Positions 1-9,220 are shown, counted from the first letter of the stretch. The stretch is DNA of 38,389 nucleotides from Synergistales bacterium 54_24 (GCA_001508935.1 LGFQ01000007.1:1-38389); one strand, 5' to 3'. Program-made: numbers and translations. Notes: generated by a model not told the origin, from the sequence alone.

Positions 1-1
1 T

Positions 2-742
2 CACGGCAGCAGCTGTTCCCCACTGATAGAGGCCTTTGGTGAGAGGGTTTTCTGGGACTGCCTTGGCAAACCTTCTGGCTATTTCAGAAAGAGTAGCCGG
101 GTCGGCAGCTGGCACGTCTTTGGTTCCTCTTACGGCTACAGCCTTCAAATTTTTAGAGCCCATCACCGCTCCAAGGCCATTCCGGCCGTTAAAGTGTTTT
201 AAGTTGTTGGTAACGCAGGCAAAACGCACCATCTTTTCCCCTGCTGGACCAATTTGAGCCAATTTGACTCTGGAATCTCCCAACTCGTTTCTTATGGCCT
301 CTTGTGTTTCTCCAGTGGTCTTTCCCCATAGGTGAGAGGCGTCGCGAATTTCTGCGGATCCATCCTTCACATACAGATACACGGGCTTTTCGGCCTTCCC
401 CTCTATTACGATAGCGTCGAAGCCGCTCATCTTCAGTTCCGGTCCCCAAAATCCACCGGCTTCAGATTCGCCAAAACCGCCGGTTAGTGGGGACTTGGCT
501 CCTACGGCATATCTACACATTCCTCCTACGCGCGCCCCTGTCAGCGCACCAGAGGCAAACACCAAGATGTTGTCGGGAGAAAGCGGATCAACCTTGGGTT
601 TGAGCTCCTTCAGCAGGTAATAGGCAATTAAACCTGAGCCGCCCATATAGGTGCGATAAAACGCCTCGTCGAACTCCTCCGTACCGATGCTCTTATTACT
701 CAAGTTCACCCGCAAAATCTTACCATTGTAACCATACGGCAT
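2..742 (-). CDS. Aldehyde:ferredoxin oxidoreductase, N-terminal part (runs off the window)
   Basis: Reverse translation from ATG at 742 is open to the window edge: MPYGYNGKILRVNLSNKSIGTEEFDEAFYRTYMGGSGLIAYYLLKELKPKVDPLSPDNILVFASGALTGARVGGMCRYAVGAKSPLTGGFGESEAGGFWGPELKMSGFDAIVIEG, typical AFOR N-terminal domain. Not in the ORF track because it is truncated. Confidence 0.93.
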   Translation of the reverse strand, partial: MPYGYNGKILRVNLSNKSIGTEEFDEAFYRTYMGGSGLIAYYLLKELKPKVDPLSPDNILVFASGALTGARVGGMCRYAVGAKSPLTGGFGESEAGGFWGPELKMSGFDAIVIEGKAEKPVYLYVKDGSAEIRDASHLWGKTTGETQEAIRNELGDSRVKLAQIGPAGEKMVRFACVTNNLKHFNGRNGLGAVMGSKNLKAVAVRGTKDVPAADPATLSEIARRFAKAVPENPLTKGLYQWGTAAAV

Positions 743-807
743 GAAAAACCCCCCATTTAACGATATTTATGCCACTTCATCAATGTTACCACATCTCTCC
801 CAAGCTA

Positions 808-839
808 AACCCCTCAAGACTTTGCCTTGAGGGGTTTTT
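808..839. terminator. Rho-independent terminator-like hairpin
   Basis: AACCCCTCAAG-actttgc-CTTGAGGGGTT followed by TTT on the + strand; about 11 bp perfect stem. Confidence 0.6.
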
Positions 840-921
840 GCAAATCAACTTTTCCCCGGCGCCTGGAATCGATTCCTCGCGTCGAACGCAAAATTTCGAC
901 AGACGGCAACTCGGCGAAGCT

Positions 922-1062
922 TCATTCTTTGCCTCTTCGATACTGCACCAGCAGGAAAAGCAATATTCCTACAGCTAACCCCCAAGCAGCTCCTCTGATG
1001 GCCAAAACAGCGGCTATAACGCCAGCTACCCCCATCTCCTCGTTCGTGCGGATCATGTTCAT
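922..1062 (-). CDS. Small hydrophobic (single-TM-like) peptide, or C-terminal remnant of a membrane protein
   Basis: Minus-frame read, ATG at 1062: MNMIRTNEEMGVAGVIAAVLAIRGAAWGLAVGILLFLLVQYRRGKE* (46 aa). Hydrophobic segment followed by a basic tail. Not in the ORF track. Confidence 0.4.
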   Translation of the reverse strand: MNMIRTNEEMGVAGVIAAVLAIRGAAWGLAVGILLFLLVQYRRGKE

Positions 1063-1194
1063 CCCTACCCTGGCACATACAAATCCCTGCACCAGAGTTG
1101 ACCTTTTTATTTGGCGTTAGTATCTGATTTGTTTTCGTAGCTCCATTCTCTTGAGAATTTTACTCTTCGTCAACCCGAGAGTGATTCAATAACC

Positions 1195-1974
1195 TTAATC
1201 GTAATATTCAGGCGCTTTTTTATATTGTTTCCAGGCAACAGGATCATGTCCAGTAATTATCTTAACACCCATCTCATCCCTTAAATGTTTCATCATTTTT
1301 ATGCTTTGTAGAGAAAGACTGGGGCTCCAGCCGAGTCCTGGAAGGACATCTTCATCGATGTTCTCTATGGTGTAACAGCTATCTGCGGATAAAAACACGG
1401 GGCCTGTATTTTCGAGGTTAACCAAGATAGACTGATGACCAGGAGTGTGCCCCGGCGTAAAGTAAATGATGATTTTGCCATCTCCAAAGAGGTCGAACTT
1501 GTTGTCTCGCCAACCCTCCAAAATAAACCACTCAACGTCTTTGTCAAAGTCAGCTCTTATGTAGGCACCCTTCATAAAGGAGTCGGGAACATAAGCGTAA
1601 TACAGCTCTTCTCTTTGAACCACATATTTGGCCTTCGGGAAATGACCTACACCACCGGCGTGGTCCAGATGCAAGTGAGACATTATTACATATTTTATGT
1701 CTTCAGGTTGTACCCCTACCCTCTTGACCTGGTTCACTATCCACTGATCCTCTGTCATGACGGGATCATAAGCAGCAACTATTGCACCCCAGTGTTTTTT
1801 CTTGTCAATGGTTACCTCTAAAGCGTTTCCAGTATCGTATAAAACATAACCACGAGGATGTTCGATCAGAAACGCTGGAACAGGAACATCAAAAGGCTCA
1901 AGCAGGCCACGACCTGCTGTAAAGTAATGTTTCTGACTCTTCAAGATTCCGCATTCAAAGAAATAAAGTTTCAT
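1195..1974 (-). CDS. N-acyl homoserine lactonase family / metallo-beta-lactamase-fold hydrolase
   Basis: SHLHLDHAGG (HxHxDH) motif, YDTGNALE, FTPGHTPGHQS and TGHDP; resembles AiiA/AttM-type lactonases. Confidence 0.85.
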   Translation of the reverse strand: MKLYFFECGILKSQKHYFTAGRGLLEPFDVPVPAFLIEHPRGYVLYDTGNALEVTIDKKKHWGAIVAAYDPVMTEDQWIVNQVKRVGVQPEDIKYVIMSHLHLDHAGGVGHFPKAKYVVQREELYYAYVPDSFMKGAYIRADFDKDVEWFILEGWRDNKFDLFGDGKIIIYFTPGHTPGHQSILVNLENTGPVFLSADSCYTIENIDEDVLPGLGWSPSLSLQSIKMMKHLRDEMGVKIITGHDPVAWKQYKKAPEYYD

Positions 1975-2101
1975 TAGTCTTCACTCCTTTTTGATTATTC
2001 AATACCAGCCCTTTTAAAACAGCGCTATAAACTTAATAGTTATTAGCTTAACGCTATGCTTCGATACTTAAGATGCTAATTCAACTTTAAGCTACCAACC
2101 C

Positions 2102-3286
2102 TCAATACGCCTCCTTGAAGAACCTTATGGCGTCTTCTTCTTTCACCTCCCTCGGGTTGTGAGCCAAAAGCCTGGTCTGAAGCATCGTGTCTTTGCCCAT
2201 CTTCTCCAGGGTTTCTTCTTTTACTCCCACATCTCGGAGCTTTAAGGGCATGTCCAAAGACTTCATGAGGTTTACAATTGCGTCCACGCACTTTTCGGCT
2301 TTCTCTTTTAATGAAAGCGCTTGCGTGTCTTCCCCTAAGAGGGAAGCGATCTTTCCGTAGCGGTCGTAGTTGCTTATGAGGTTGAACTTCGTAACTGGAA
2401 CGAACATGAGGGAGTTAGCTAAGCCATGGGGGACGTGATATGTAGAGCCTAAGGGGTAAGCGCAGGCGTGCACTGCGGCACATCCGGCCTGGGCGAAAGA
2501 AAGGCCCGCCCATAAGCTTGCCAAGGACATCGCAGTTCTGGCTTCTATATTTTTTCCGTCTGCATAGGCACGCACCAAGTAATGCCCTATGAGCTCTATG
2601 GCAGGAAGGGCAAGGAGGTCGCTTAAAGGGGAGGCGTCTTTCGACGTATATGCCTCAACGGCATGAATGAGTGCGTCCATTCCGCTTGAAGCTGTTACCT
2701 TTGGAGGGCATGTCATCGTCATTTCAGGGTCTACGAGGGCGACCTTGGCGTAGTTGAAGGGGCTCTGTATGCCGAACTTAGCGCCTTGTTTTGGGTCGTC
2801 AAAGACGGCTACGGCGGTGACTTCGCTCCCTGTGCCTGCGGTAGAGGGTATTAGGATGGTAGGGATGCCGGGCTTTTTGACCTTGTTCACGCCGAAGTAA
2901 TCCCTCGGGTGACCGCCGTTCGTGGCTAATATCGATCCTCCTTTTGCGCAATCTAAAGAAGACCCTCCGCCGAAGCCTATGATCAGGTCAATTCCCTTTT
3001 CTTTCACGATGTCGGCTATCTTTAGAGGAATGTCTACAGGAGGTTCCGGGAGGACTTCGCTGAAAGTTAAAAGCTCTTCCACTTCGCCTTTCAAGGCCTC
3101 GTTTAAGCTTTCCGTCATGCCGGCTTTTACGAGGTTGGGGTCTGCAACGATGAGGACTCTCTTTGCGCCTATCGATCTCACCTCAGCAGCGAGGTTTTGG
3201 CGCACAGCGCCGGGGCCGAAGACTATCCTCGAAGGAGCGCAGAAGGAAGAGGTGCGCATCGCTCCCCACACGAAGTCTTGTATCAT
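2102..3286 (-). CDS. Iron-containing alcohol dehydrogenase
   Basis: GFGGGSSLDCAKG, PSTAGTGSEVTAVAVF, HACAYPLGSTYHVPHGLANSLM motifs. Start placed at MIQDFVWGAMRTSS (3286) with AAGGAG upstream; the track ORF extends to 3403. Confidence 0.92.
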   Translation of the reverse strand: MIQDFVWGAMRTSSFCAPSRIVFGPGAVRQNLAAEVRSIGAKRVLIVADPNLVKAGMTESLNEALKGEVEELLTFSEVLPEPPVDIPLKIADIVKEKGIDLIIGFGGGSSLDCAKGGSILATNGGHPRDYFGVNKVKKPGIPTILIPSTAGTGSEVTAVAVFDDPKQGAKFGIQSPFNYAKVALVDPEMTMTCPPKVTASSGMDALIHAVEAYTSKDASPLSDLLALPAIELIGHYLVRAYADGKNIEARTAMSLASLWAGLSFAQAGCAAVHACAYPLGSTYHVPHGLANSLMFVPVTKFNLISNYDRYGKIASLLGEDTQALSLKEKAEKCVDAIVNLMKSLDMPLKLRDVGVKEETLEKMGKDTMLQTRLLAHNPREVKEEDAIRFFKEAY

Positions 3287-3519
3287 AATTGACCATCTCC
3301 TTATGGATTTTTGGCTGTCATGTTCAGATCTCAGGATATCATAATACAGGATAAATATATAGCTCACATACTCGGGAGTCAAGATCTCAAGTTGTCTTAT
3401 CAAAATCTACGCTGGTCTTTGAAGAGCTCGTGCTCGGGGGGTAAAGAGAACAAAGTTGAGGCAGCAGGTACATTTCGGACGCAGGGCTGCCAGCGAAACC
3501 GGACAAGTGGAAGGCGTGC

Positions 3520-3525
3520 TATAAT
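3520..3525 (+). promoter_or_regulatory. Candidate -10 element upstream of the flagellar TIGR03826-like gene
   Basis: TATAAT in gcgTGCTATAATccatt about 27 nt before the ORF; no convincing -35. Confidence 0.35.
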
Positions 3526-3551
3526 CCATTTTAGAAGAGTGCGGCCAGGGG

Positions 3552-3950
3552 GTGAATGAGGTGGGGATGGCAGAATGTAAGTTGTGCGGCAAGCCCTTTA
3601 TTACGGCAGGACCCATGATATGTCCTGCCTGTCTGAAGAGGCTTGATAATGTATACAAAAAAGCACTGGACTATCTGAGGGATCACCCATACGAGAGACT
3701 GAACGCAAAGGAGCTCGCCGAAGCTATCGATGAAGATTTGGTAGATGTGAGAGCTCTAATAGAACTCGGATGGATAGAGCGCGACATCTCAACCGAGTCT
3801 GCAAGCGAAGAAATGGACAAGAAGCGTCATCTTCTAAAAGCTTTTGAAAAGGAACTTTCGACACTGCAAGGACAAAGCCGCAAATACGGTTCTTACGGCT
3901 ACGAGCGATACGGTCGCGCCAAAGGCAAAGTAGAGAAAGACAAAGATTAA
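3552..3950 (+). CDS. Flagellar protein, TIGR03826/YvyF-like, with zinc-ribbon CxxC pairs
   Basis: MAECKLCGKPFITAGPMICPACLKRLDNVYKKALDYLRDHPYERLNAKELAEAIDEDLVDVRALIELGWIER. Start may be 3552 or the ATG of MAECK at 3567. Confidence 0.7.
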   Translation: MNEVGMAECKLCGKPFITAGPMICPACLKRLDNVYKKALDYLRDHPYERLNAKELAEAIDEDLVDVRALIELGWIERDISTESASEEMDKKRHLLKAFEKELSTLQGQSRKYGSYGYERYGRAKGKVEKDKD

Positions 3951-4126
3951 AACTACAGACAACACTTAGTTTACTATCGATCTACCTTGAGATATCTTCG
4001 ACTCAAAGATGTGTTTTTAACTATATAGTAAGTTATTTAGTCGAATAATATGGTATGAAGGATTAGCGTTGCGCATAGCCCTAACGGCGAAGACAAGCGA
4101 TTGGGGCGATCTAAAACCACCTCCTA

Positions 4127-4154
4127 TTGTCACGATTGGATAAATGCTTATAAT
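4127..4154 (+). promoter_or_regulatory. Sigma-70-type promoter for the Fur/PerR-like gene
   Basis: TTGTCA (4127-4132), 16 nt spacer, TATAAT (4149-4154). Confidence 0.65.
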
Positions 4155-4163
4155 GAATACAAG
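4147..4163 (+). promoter_or_regulatory. PerR-box-like palindrome overlapping the -10
   Basis: TTATAATGAATACAA (4148-4162) matches 12 of 14 defined positions of the Bacillus PerR consensus TTATAATNATTATAA. Confidence 0.6.
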
Positions 4164-4182
4164 TCAGATTTCTCGGTAAGGG

Positions 4183-4617
4183 GTGGTTGCTGTGTGGACT
4201 ATGGAAGAAGCCGTAAGTGCCTTAAAAAGGCAAGGGGCGAAGATTACATCTCAACGTCTGGCGATCCTTCGCCTCCTCCAGGGAAGGAGAGATCATCCGT
4301 CTGCGGAGTGCGTATATCAGGAGCTAAAAGGAGAATTTCCCACCATTTCCTTTGCAACCATATACAGCACTACGCAACTTTTGGCCCAAGCGGAACTGAT
4401 CCAGATCCTCACCGTTGACAACAAGCGTGTTCACTTCGACCCAAATCCCGAGCCCCATGCTCACTATCACTGTATTCACTGCGGCAGGATATACGACATT
4501 CCCCTCAACGAACGAACCGTGGGAGAAATATTACAACACACAGACTTCCAAGTAGACCAAATCCAGATTTATCTCTATGGCGCTTGCCCTGAATGCTTAA
4601 AGGGCTTGACCCAATGA
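4183..4617 (+). CDS. Fur family transcriptional regulator (PerR-like)
   Basis: Fur fold: LKRQGAKITSQRLAILRLLQGRRDHPSAECVYQELKGEFPTISFATIYSTTQLLAQAELIQIL, HYHCIHCGRIYD, ACPECLKG. GTG start. Confidence 0.88.
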   Translation: MVAVWTMEEAVSALKRQGAKITSQRLAILRLLQGRRDHPSAECVYQELKGEFPTISFATIYSTTQLLAQAELIQILTVDNKRVHFDPNPEPHAHYHCIHCGRIYDIPLNERTVGEILQHTDFQVDQIQIYLYGACPECLKGLTQ

Positions 4618-4630
4618 GAAAAAATCTTCG

Positions 4631-4870
4631 ATGTTTGTCTTGTTCGTTCCTGTGATTCTCAGTGTTTTGACTGTGTTCTTAGGCCTATGGAGCACCAGAC
4701 AAGGCACTCGCATTGCAAAATGCGCTTTCTGGTTCTTATTGACATCTATGCTTTTATCGGTCGTTATAATTACGGCAACAATGGTGCCCTTATGGGTTGC
4801 AGCAGCACCATTGTTGCCGTTGGCTTTGTTTTTAGCTATTGCTCATCGCCTTTTTAGGAGGACAGACTAG
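4631..4870 (+). CDS. Small membrane protein of unknown function
   Basis: 79 aa, two to three hydrophobic segments. 13 nt after the perR-like stop and followed by a terminator. Confidence 0.6.
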   Translation: MFVLFVPVILSVLTVFLGLWSTRQGTRIAKCAFWFLLTSMLLSVVIITATMVPLWVAAAPLLPLALFLAIAHRLFRRTD

Positions 4871-4884
4871 CCGTCCTCCTTTTT
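4856..4884 (+). terminator. Rho-independent terminator of the perR-like operon
   Basis: AGGAGGAC-agactagcc-GTCCTCCT-TTTT. Confidence 0.8.
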
Positions 4885-6710
4885 CATTCTACTGTCACAC
4901 TTTTTGCCAGGTTGCGAGGGGTGTCAATTTCACAGCCCCGCTTCTTTGCCATGTGATAGGCAAAAAGCTGAAGAGGGACTACCGTCACAAAGGGAGAAAA
5001 TTCCTCAAGGGTCCACGGAACGGAGAGCACATAGTTTGCCTCCTGCGCCAGTCGTTCATCATCGTCAAAGCCGACGGCTATGATGGGTGCGTGCCTCGCT
5101 TTGGCCTCCTGAATGTTGGAGAGCGTCTTTTCATAAAGGCTGTCCCTGGGTGCAATCACAACCACAGGCACCTTGGGCTCAAGGAGCGCTATGGGGCCAT
5201 GTTTCATCTCACCTGCCGCATATGCCTCCGCATGAACATAGGATATCTCCTTGAGCTTGAGCGCCCCTTCCATGGCTATTGGATACGACATCCCCCTTCC
5301 TAAGAAGAGGAAATTCTCGCTATTGGCGAATCTGGAGGCCAACTCCTCCACGGCGGGTTCCCTATCGAGGGCGGTCTCGACCTTATAGGGAAGCTGAATG
5401 AGCTCATCTATCAGTTCCCTCTCTTGTTCGACAGAGAGAGTTCCTCTCAGTCGACCGATGTAGATAGCCAACAGATATAAGGCTGTGATTTGCCCCATAA
5501 ACGTCTTCGTCGCAGCGACGCCTATCTCCGGACCAGCCTTGAGGAGAAGGACGTCGTCGCAATCGCGGGCCAAAGTCGAGCCGCGCACATTGGTAACGGC
5601 CAGACAATAAGCTCCCATCTCCCGCGCTTTCCTTTCGGCAGCTATAGTGTCGGCCGTTTCGCCAGACTGAGAGACGAAGACGACGAGCGTGTCAGGTCCG
5701 ATCTTTCCCTGACGATAGCGATACTCTGAAGCGATATCTACCTTCAAATCCAGATCGGTCCAACGCTCAAAGACCCTTTCAGCCACGAGAGCCGCATAGT
5801 AGGAGGTGCCACAAGCTACGAGATGAATCCCCTCGAAGCGGCTCGCAACTTTCTCGTCCAGAGAGATCTCAGCAGAAAGGTCCACGCTGCCGTCTATAAG
5901 TCTGTCTTTCAACGTGGAGCGGCACACTCCCCCCTGTTCGTGGATCTCCTTGAGCATGAAGTGAGGGTAGCCGCCCTTTTCGGCCATAGACACGTCCCAA
6001 TCCACGAAGAACGTCTTCTTTTGCAGGGAAGACCCTGATTTATCCCATAGAGCGATTCCTTTGGGAGAAAGCTCGGCGATTTCACCGTCGTCCATATAAA
6101 TGACGCGTCGCGTATACGGAAGGATCGCCGGGATGTCGGAAGCACAGAACGACTCTCCTTCTCCTAAGCCCAAGACCAGCGGCGGGCCATTGCGGAGGCA
6201 GTAAATGTGGTTGAAATCCTCCCTGTCGATGATGGCAAGGGCGTAGGATCCTTCAAGGCGTGCCTGTAAAGCCGTAAGCGCTCTGAGGATATCCCCGTCG
6301 TAAAGCTTGGACAGCAGTTGAACTATCACTTCTGTATCCGTCTCAGAAGTAAACGAGACGCCATCGGCTAAAAGGGTTTCTTTCAACTCATGGTAGTTCT
6401 CTACTATGCCGTTATGTGCAAGGACGAATCGCCCCATTCCGTCCGCATGGGGATGCGCATTGACCGCAGATACGCCGCCATGGGTAGCCCAACGAGTATG
6501 TCCGATCCCCTGACGGCCCTCGAGGTCGAGCCCGACGAGGATGCGCTCAAGATCCGAAACTTTGCCCACTTCCTTTATGACCTTGATCCCTTCGCCATCG
6601 CGAACTGCCAGACCGGCTGAATCGTATCCCCTATACTCGAGTCGTTTAAGCCCATCTAAGAGCACACTGCAGGCCTTTCGATGGCCTACATAGCCTACAA
6701 TCCCACACAT
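4884..6710 (-). CDS. glmS: Glutamine--fructose-6-phosphate aminotransferase (isomerizing)
   Basis: MCGIVGYVGHRKACSVLLDGLKRLEYRGYDSAGLAV; SIS domains CGTSYYAALVAERVFE; C-terminal CEIDTPRNLAKSVTVE. Confidence 0.98.
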   Translation of the reverse strand: MCGIVGYVGHRKACSVLLDGLKRLEYRGYDSAGLAVRDGEGIKVIKEVGKVSDLERILVGLDLEGRQGIGHTRWATHGGVSAVNAHPHADGMGRFVLAHNGIVENYHELKETLLADGVSFTSETDTEVIVQLLSKLYDGDILRALTALQARLEGSYALAIIDREDFNHIYCLRNGPPLVLGLGEGESFCASDIPAILPYTRRVIYMDDGEIAELSPKGIALWDKSGSSLQKKTFFVDWDVSMAEKGGYPHFMLKEIHEQGGVCRSTLKDRLIDGSVDLSAEISLDEKVASRFEGIHLVACGTSYYAALVAERVFERWTDLDLKVDIASEYRYRQGKIGPDTLVVFVSQSGETADTIAAERKAREMGAYCLAVTNVRGSTLARDCDDVLLLKAGPEIGVAATKTFMGQITALYLLAIYIGRLRGTLSVEQERELIDELIQLPYKVETALDREPAVEELASRFANSENFLFLGRGMSYPIAMEGALKLKEISYVHAEAYAAGEMKHGPIALLEPKVPVVVIAPRDSLYEKTLSNIQEAKARHAPIIAVGFDDDERLAQEANYVLSVPWTLEEFSPFVTVVPLQLFAYHMAKKRGCEIDTPRNLAKSVTVE

Positions 6711-6752
6711 AATTATTTTTCATCCTTTCTGATCCTACACACGGAAGAATTA

Positions 6753-6893
6753 CCGTCCCCTTTGTCCCTCAGATCGCTCCGCGGTTTTGTAGGACAGCTT
6801 AATGGCCTATCTTCCATGGCCATGGGGGCACCCGCCGATAATTTCGATCATCCCCCAACCTCGTCAGCTGGCTAAAAGCCAGCCCAGGCGCTT
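6753..6893 (-). ncRNA. glmS ribozyme/riboswitch (glucosamine-6-phosphate activated)
   Basis: Minus strand reads ...GTAAGCGCCTGGGCTGGCTTTTAGCCAGCTGACGAGGTTGGGGGATGATCGAAATTATCGGCGGGTGCCCCC...CTGTCCTACAAAACCGCGGAGCGATCTGAGGGACAAAGGGGACGG. It has the hallmark A|GCGCC cleavage site, the TGACGAGG core and ATCGGCGGGTGCC. Lies about 45 nt upstream of glmS. Confidence 0.93.
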
Positions 6894-6929
6894 ACCATAA
6901 CGCCATAAACAACCTCCGCCATCTCTTTT

Positions 6930-7805
6930 CTACACGTCCATCAACCCCCTTTGTCTCAAAAGAGAAAACAGCGCCTCCCTCAGCGTGCCGTTTTCGAGCG
7001 CCATCGTGACTGTGGCCTTAAACCATCCCTCCTTTGTGCCACAATCGAGGCGCAACCCATTATACCGCAACCCCCACACTACCTCTTCACTGAGAAGCGA
7101 CTTTATGGCATCTGTAAGCTGTAGTTCGCCACCGGAGCCCGGACGAAGGTTGTGCAGGTGGTGAAATATCCTGGGTGATAGCAGGTAACGGCCCACCACT
7201 GCCAAACAGCTTGGGGCTTCATTGAGAGAAGGTTTCTCCACAAGATCGAGGATGCGATAGACCCCGTCCTCTTGAGGCTCAACTTTCGCTATGCCATAAC
7301 GAGATACTTCTCCAGGTGGCACTTCCTCTAAAGCCACGACCGACCCACCAAGCCTTTCGTGAAGTTCTACAAGTTGGCGCAGCACAGGTGTATCCGCAAT
7401 CATGACGTCATCGGGCAGGATGACACCAAAAAAACCGCTTTCGCAAAATTGCTCTCCGCAGAGCACTGCGTGTCCCAAGCCCAAAGGTTCCGACTGGCGA
7501 ACATAGGCGAAGCGCGCCATCTCGCTTACAGCCACAACCATATCATAGAGTTCCTTCTGACCACGTTCCAAGAGTATATTTTCCAACTCTATTGATCTAT
7601 CAAAGTAATCTTCAATGGCTCGTTTGCCACGACCGGTCACGAATACCACATCGGAACAACCCGAATTTACAGCTTCCTCAACGCCGTAATGAATGATGGG
7701 ACGATCTATGAGAGGCAACATCTCCTTCGGAATCTCCTTTGTTGCAGGCAAGAAACGCGTCCCCAAGCCAGCGGCAGGAAATAGACATTTCGTAATGGAT
7801 CCCAT
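6930..7805 (-). CDS. galU: UTP--glucose-1-phosphate uridylyltransferase
   Basis: KCLFPAAGLGTRFLPATKEIPKEMLPLIDRPIIHYGVEEAVNSG...VEKPSLNEAPS...GGELQLTDAI. Confidence 0.96.
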   Translation of the reverse strand: MGSITKCLFPAAGLGTRFLPATKEIPKEMLPLIDRPIIHYGVEEAVNSGCSDVVFVTGRGKRAIEDYFDRSIELENILLERGQKELYDMVVAVSEMARFAYVRQSEPLGLGHAVLCGEQFCESGFFGVILPDDVMIADTPVLRQLVELHERLGGSVVALEEVPPGEVSRYGIAKVEPQEDGVYRILDLVEKPSLNEAPSCLAVVGRYLLSPRIFHHLHNLRPGSGGELQLTDAIKSLLSEEVVWGLRYNGLRLDCGTKEGWFKATVTMALENGTLREALFSLLRQRGLMDV

Positions 7806-7834
7806 CCGAACTCCTCCTTTGGTAAGATAAACTC

Positions 7835-9220
7835 CTACTTCGCATTCAACTCAGCATCGACCTGTTCGATAAAGCTGACCAATTCATCAGCCAGCGACGT
7901 CAGATCCAAATCGCGCGCTTCCAGGAGTATGCGCACCATAGGTTCCGTTCCCGAAGGGCGGACGAATACCCTCCCTTTGCCCTTGAGGAACGACTCCACC
8001 TCTTTTATCTTATCCTGTACGGCATCTTGCGATAGGATAAAGTGCTTATCGCATACGCGGACATTTTTCAAGAGTTGAGGGTAGCGACGAAAGCGATCCG
8101 CCAAACTCTCGACCTCTTCGCCCAGCGAATCGCATGCCCTTAAAAATAATATGGCCGTGCCTATCCCATCGCCGATCGCCCCATAGCCGCGCACGATGAC
8201 GTGGCCAGATTGCTCACCACCCAAAAGGGCTTTTTCGCACTCCATGAGTTCAAAGACGTAACGATCCCCAACGGGGGCACGGAAACATGGAATACCCTCT
8301 TCGGCCAACAATTCTTCCAAAGCCATATTGCTCATAACGGTAGCTACAACGCCCGAACCCAAGCACCCTTCCTTCTTTAACCATCGGGCGAGCACCCATA
8401 ATACTATGTCTCCGTCTAAGGCTCGTCCATTTCGATCGACGAAGAGCACCCTGTCGCCGTCGCCGTCAAAGGCAATCCCTAAGTCGGCGCTCTCCTTGCG
8501 CACCCATCCTTTCAGGTGCTCCATGTGCATAACGCCCACACCTTCATTGATGTTCACGCCGGTAGGGTTTGCCCCTACGAAAAATACCTCGTCGCCCAAT
8601 ACATTCAAGACATTTTTTACTATAACAGTGGTGGCACCGTGGGCGCAATCTACGATTACTTTGCGCAACTTGGGCTTCCACTCGCCCATTAATCCTTTCA
8701 AGAAATGGACATAATTTTCGATGAACGAAGGCTTTTCATCAACTATGCCTATAGAAGCACCAGTGGGTCGCCACTCATCGAGGAGGTTGTCGCTCAAATA
8801 TTCTTCGACAGCGGCCTCGTCGTCGTCACGCAATTTGACGCCGCCGCTGTCGAAGAGCTTAATACCGTTATATTCGGCTGGGTTATGGGATGCACTCACG
8901 ACAGCGCCCCCATCGGCACCGACTGTCCTAACAGCGAAGCCCACCCCAGGGGTAGGAATAACCCCGAGAGTGTAAACGTCTGCTCCAGCCGAGGTAAAAC
9001 CGGCAAAGAGCGCTGCCTCGAGCATGGGGCTTGAACGGCGCGTATCGCGCCCTACCACAAGCTTAGGGCGAGGCGTCCCTCTCTCGGTAAGGAAGAGCAC
9101 GTGGGCTCGGGCTATGCGAAGGACAACCTCTGGCGTCATAACCCCTCTGTTGGCTACATCCCTAACGCCATCCGTCCCAAAGAGACAACGCACTTTGCTC
9201 GACAATGTTCTCATCCCCAC
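7835..9220 (-). CDS. glmM: Phosphoglucosamine mutase
   Basis: FGTDGVRDVANRG; VVSASHNPAEYNGIKLF (active Ser); FDGDGDRVLFVD; RPSGTEPMVRILLEA. Confidence 0.96.
   Translation of the reverse strand: MGMRTLSSKVRCLFGTDGVRDVANRGVMTPEVVLRIARAHVLFLTERGTPRPKLVVGRDTRRSSPMLEAALFAGFTSAGADVYTLGVIPTPGVGFAVRTVGADGGAVVSASHNPAEYNGIKLFDSGGVKLRDDDEAAVEEYLSDNLLDEWRPTGASIGIVDEKPSFIENYVHFLKGLMGEWKPKLRKVIVDCAHGATTVIVKNVLNVLGDEVFFVGANPTGVNINEGVGVMHMEHLKGWVRKESADLGIAFDGDGDRVLFVDRNGRALDGDIVLWVLARWLKKEGCLGSGVVATVMSNMALEELLAEEGIPCFRAPVGDRYVFELMECEKALLGGEQSGHVIVRGYGAIGDGIGTAILFLRACDSLGEEVESLADRFRRYPQLLKNVRVCDKHFILSQDAVQDKIKEVESFLKGKGRVFVRPSGTEPMVRILLEARDLDLTSLADELVSFIEQVDAELNAK

Noticed and set aside
3970-4020. TTGAG...CTCAA hairpin followed by TTTTT after the flagellar gene
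   Set aside because: Only a 5-bp stem; could be a weak terminator but not supported well enough to list.
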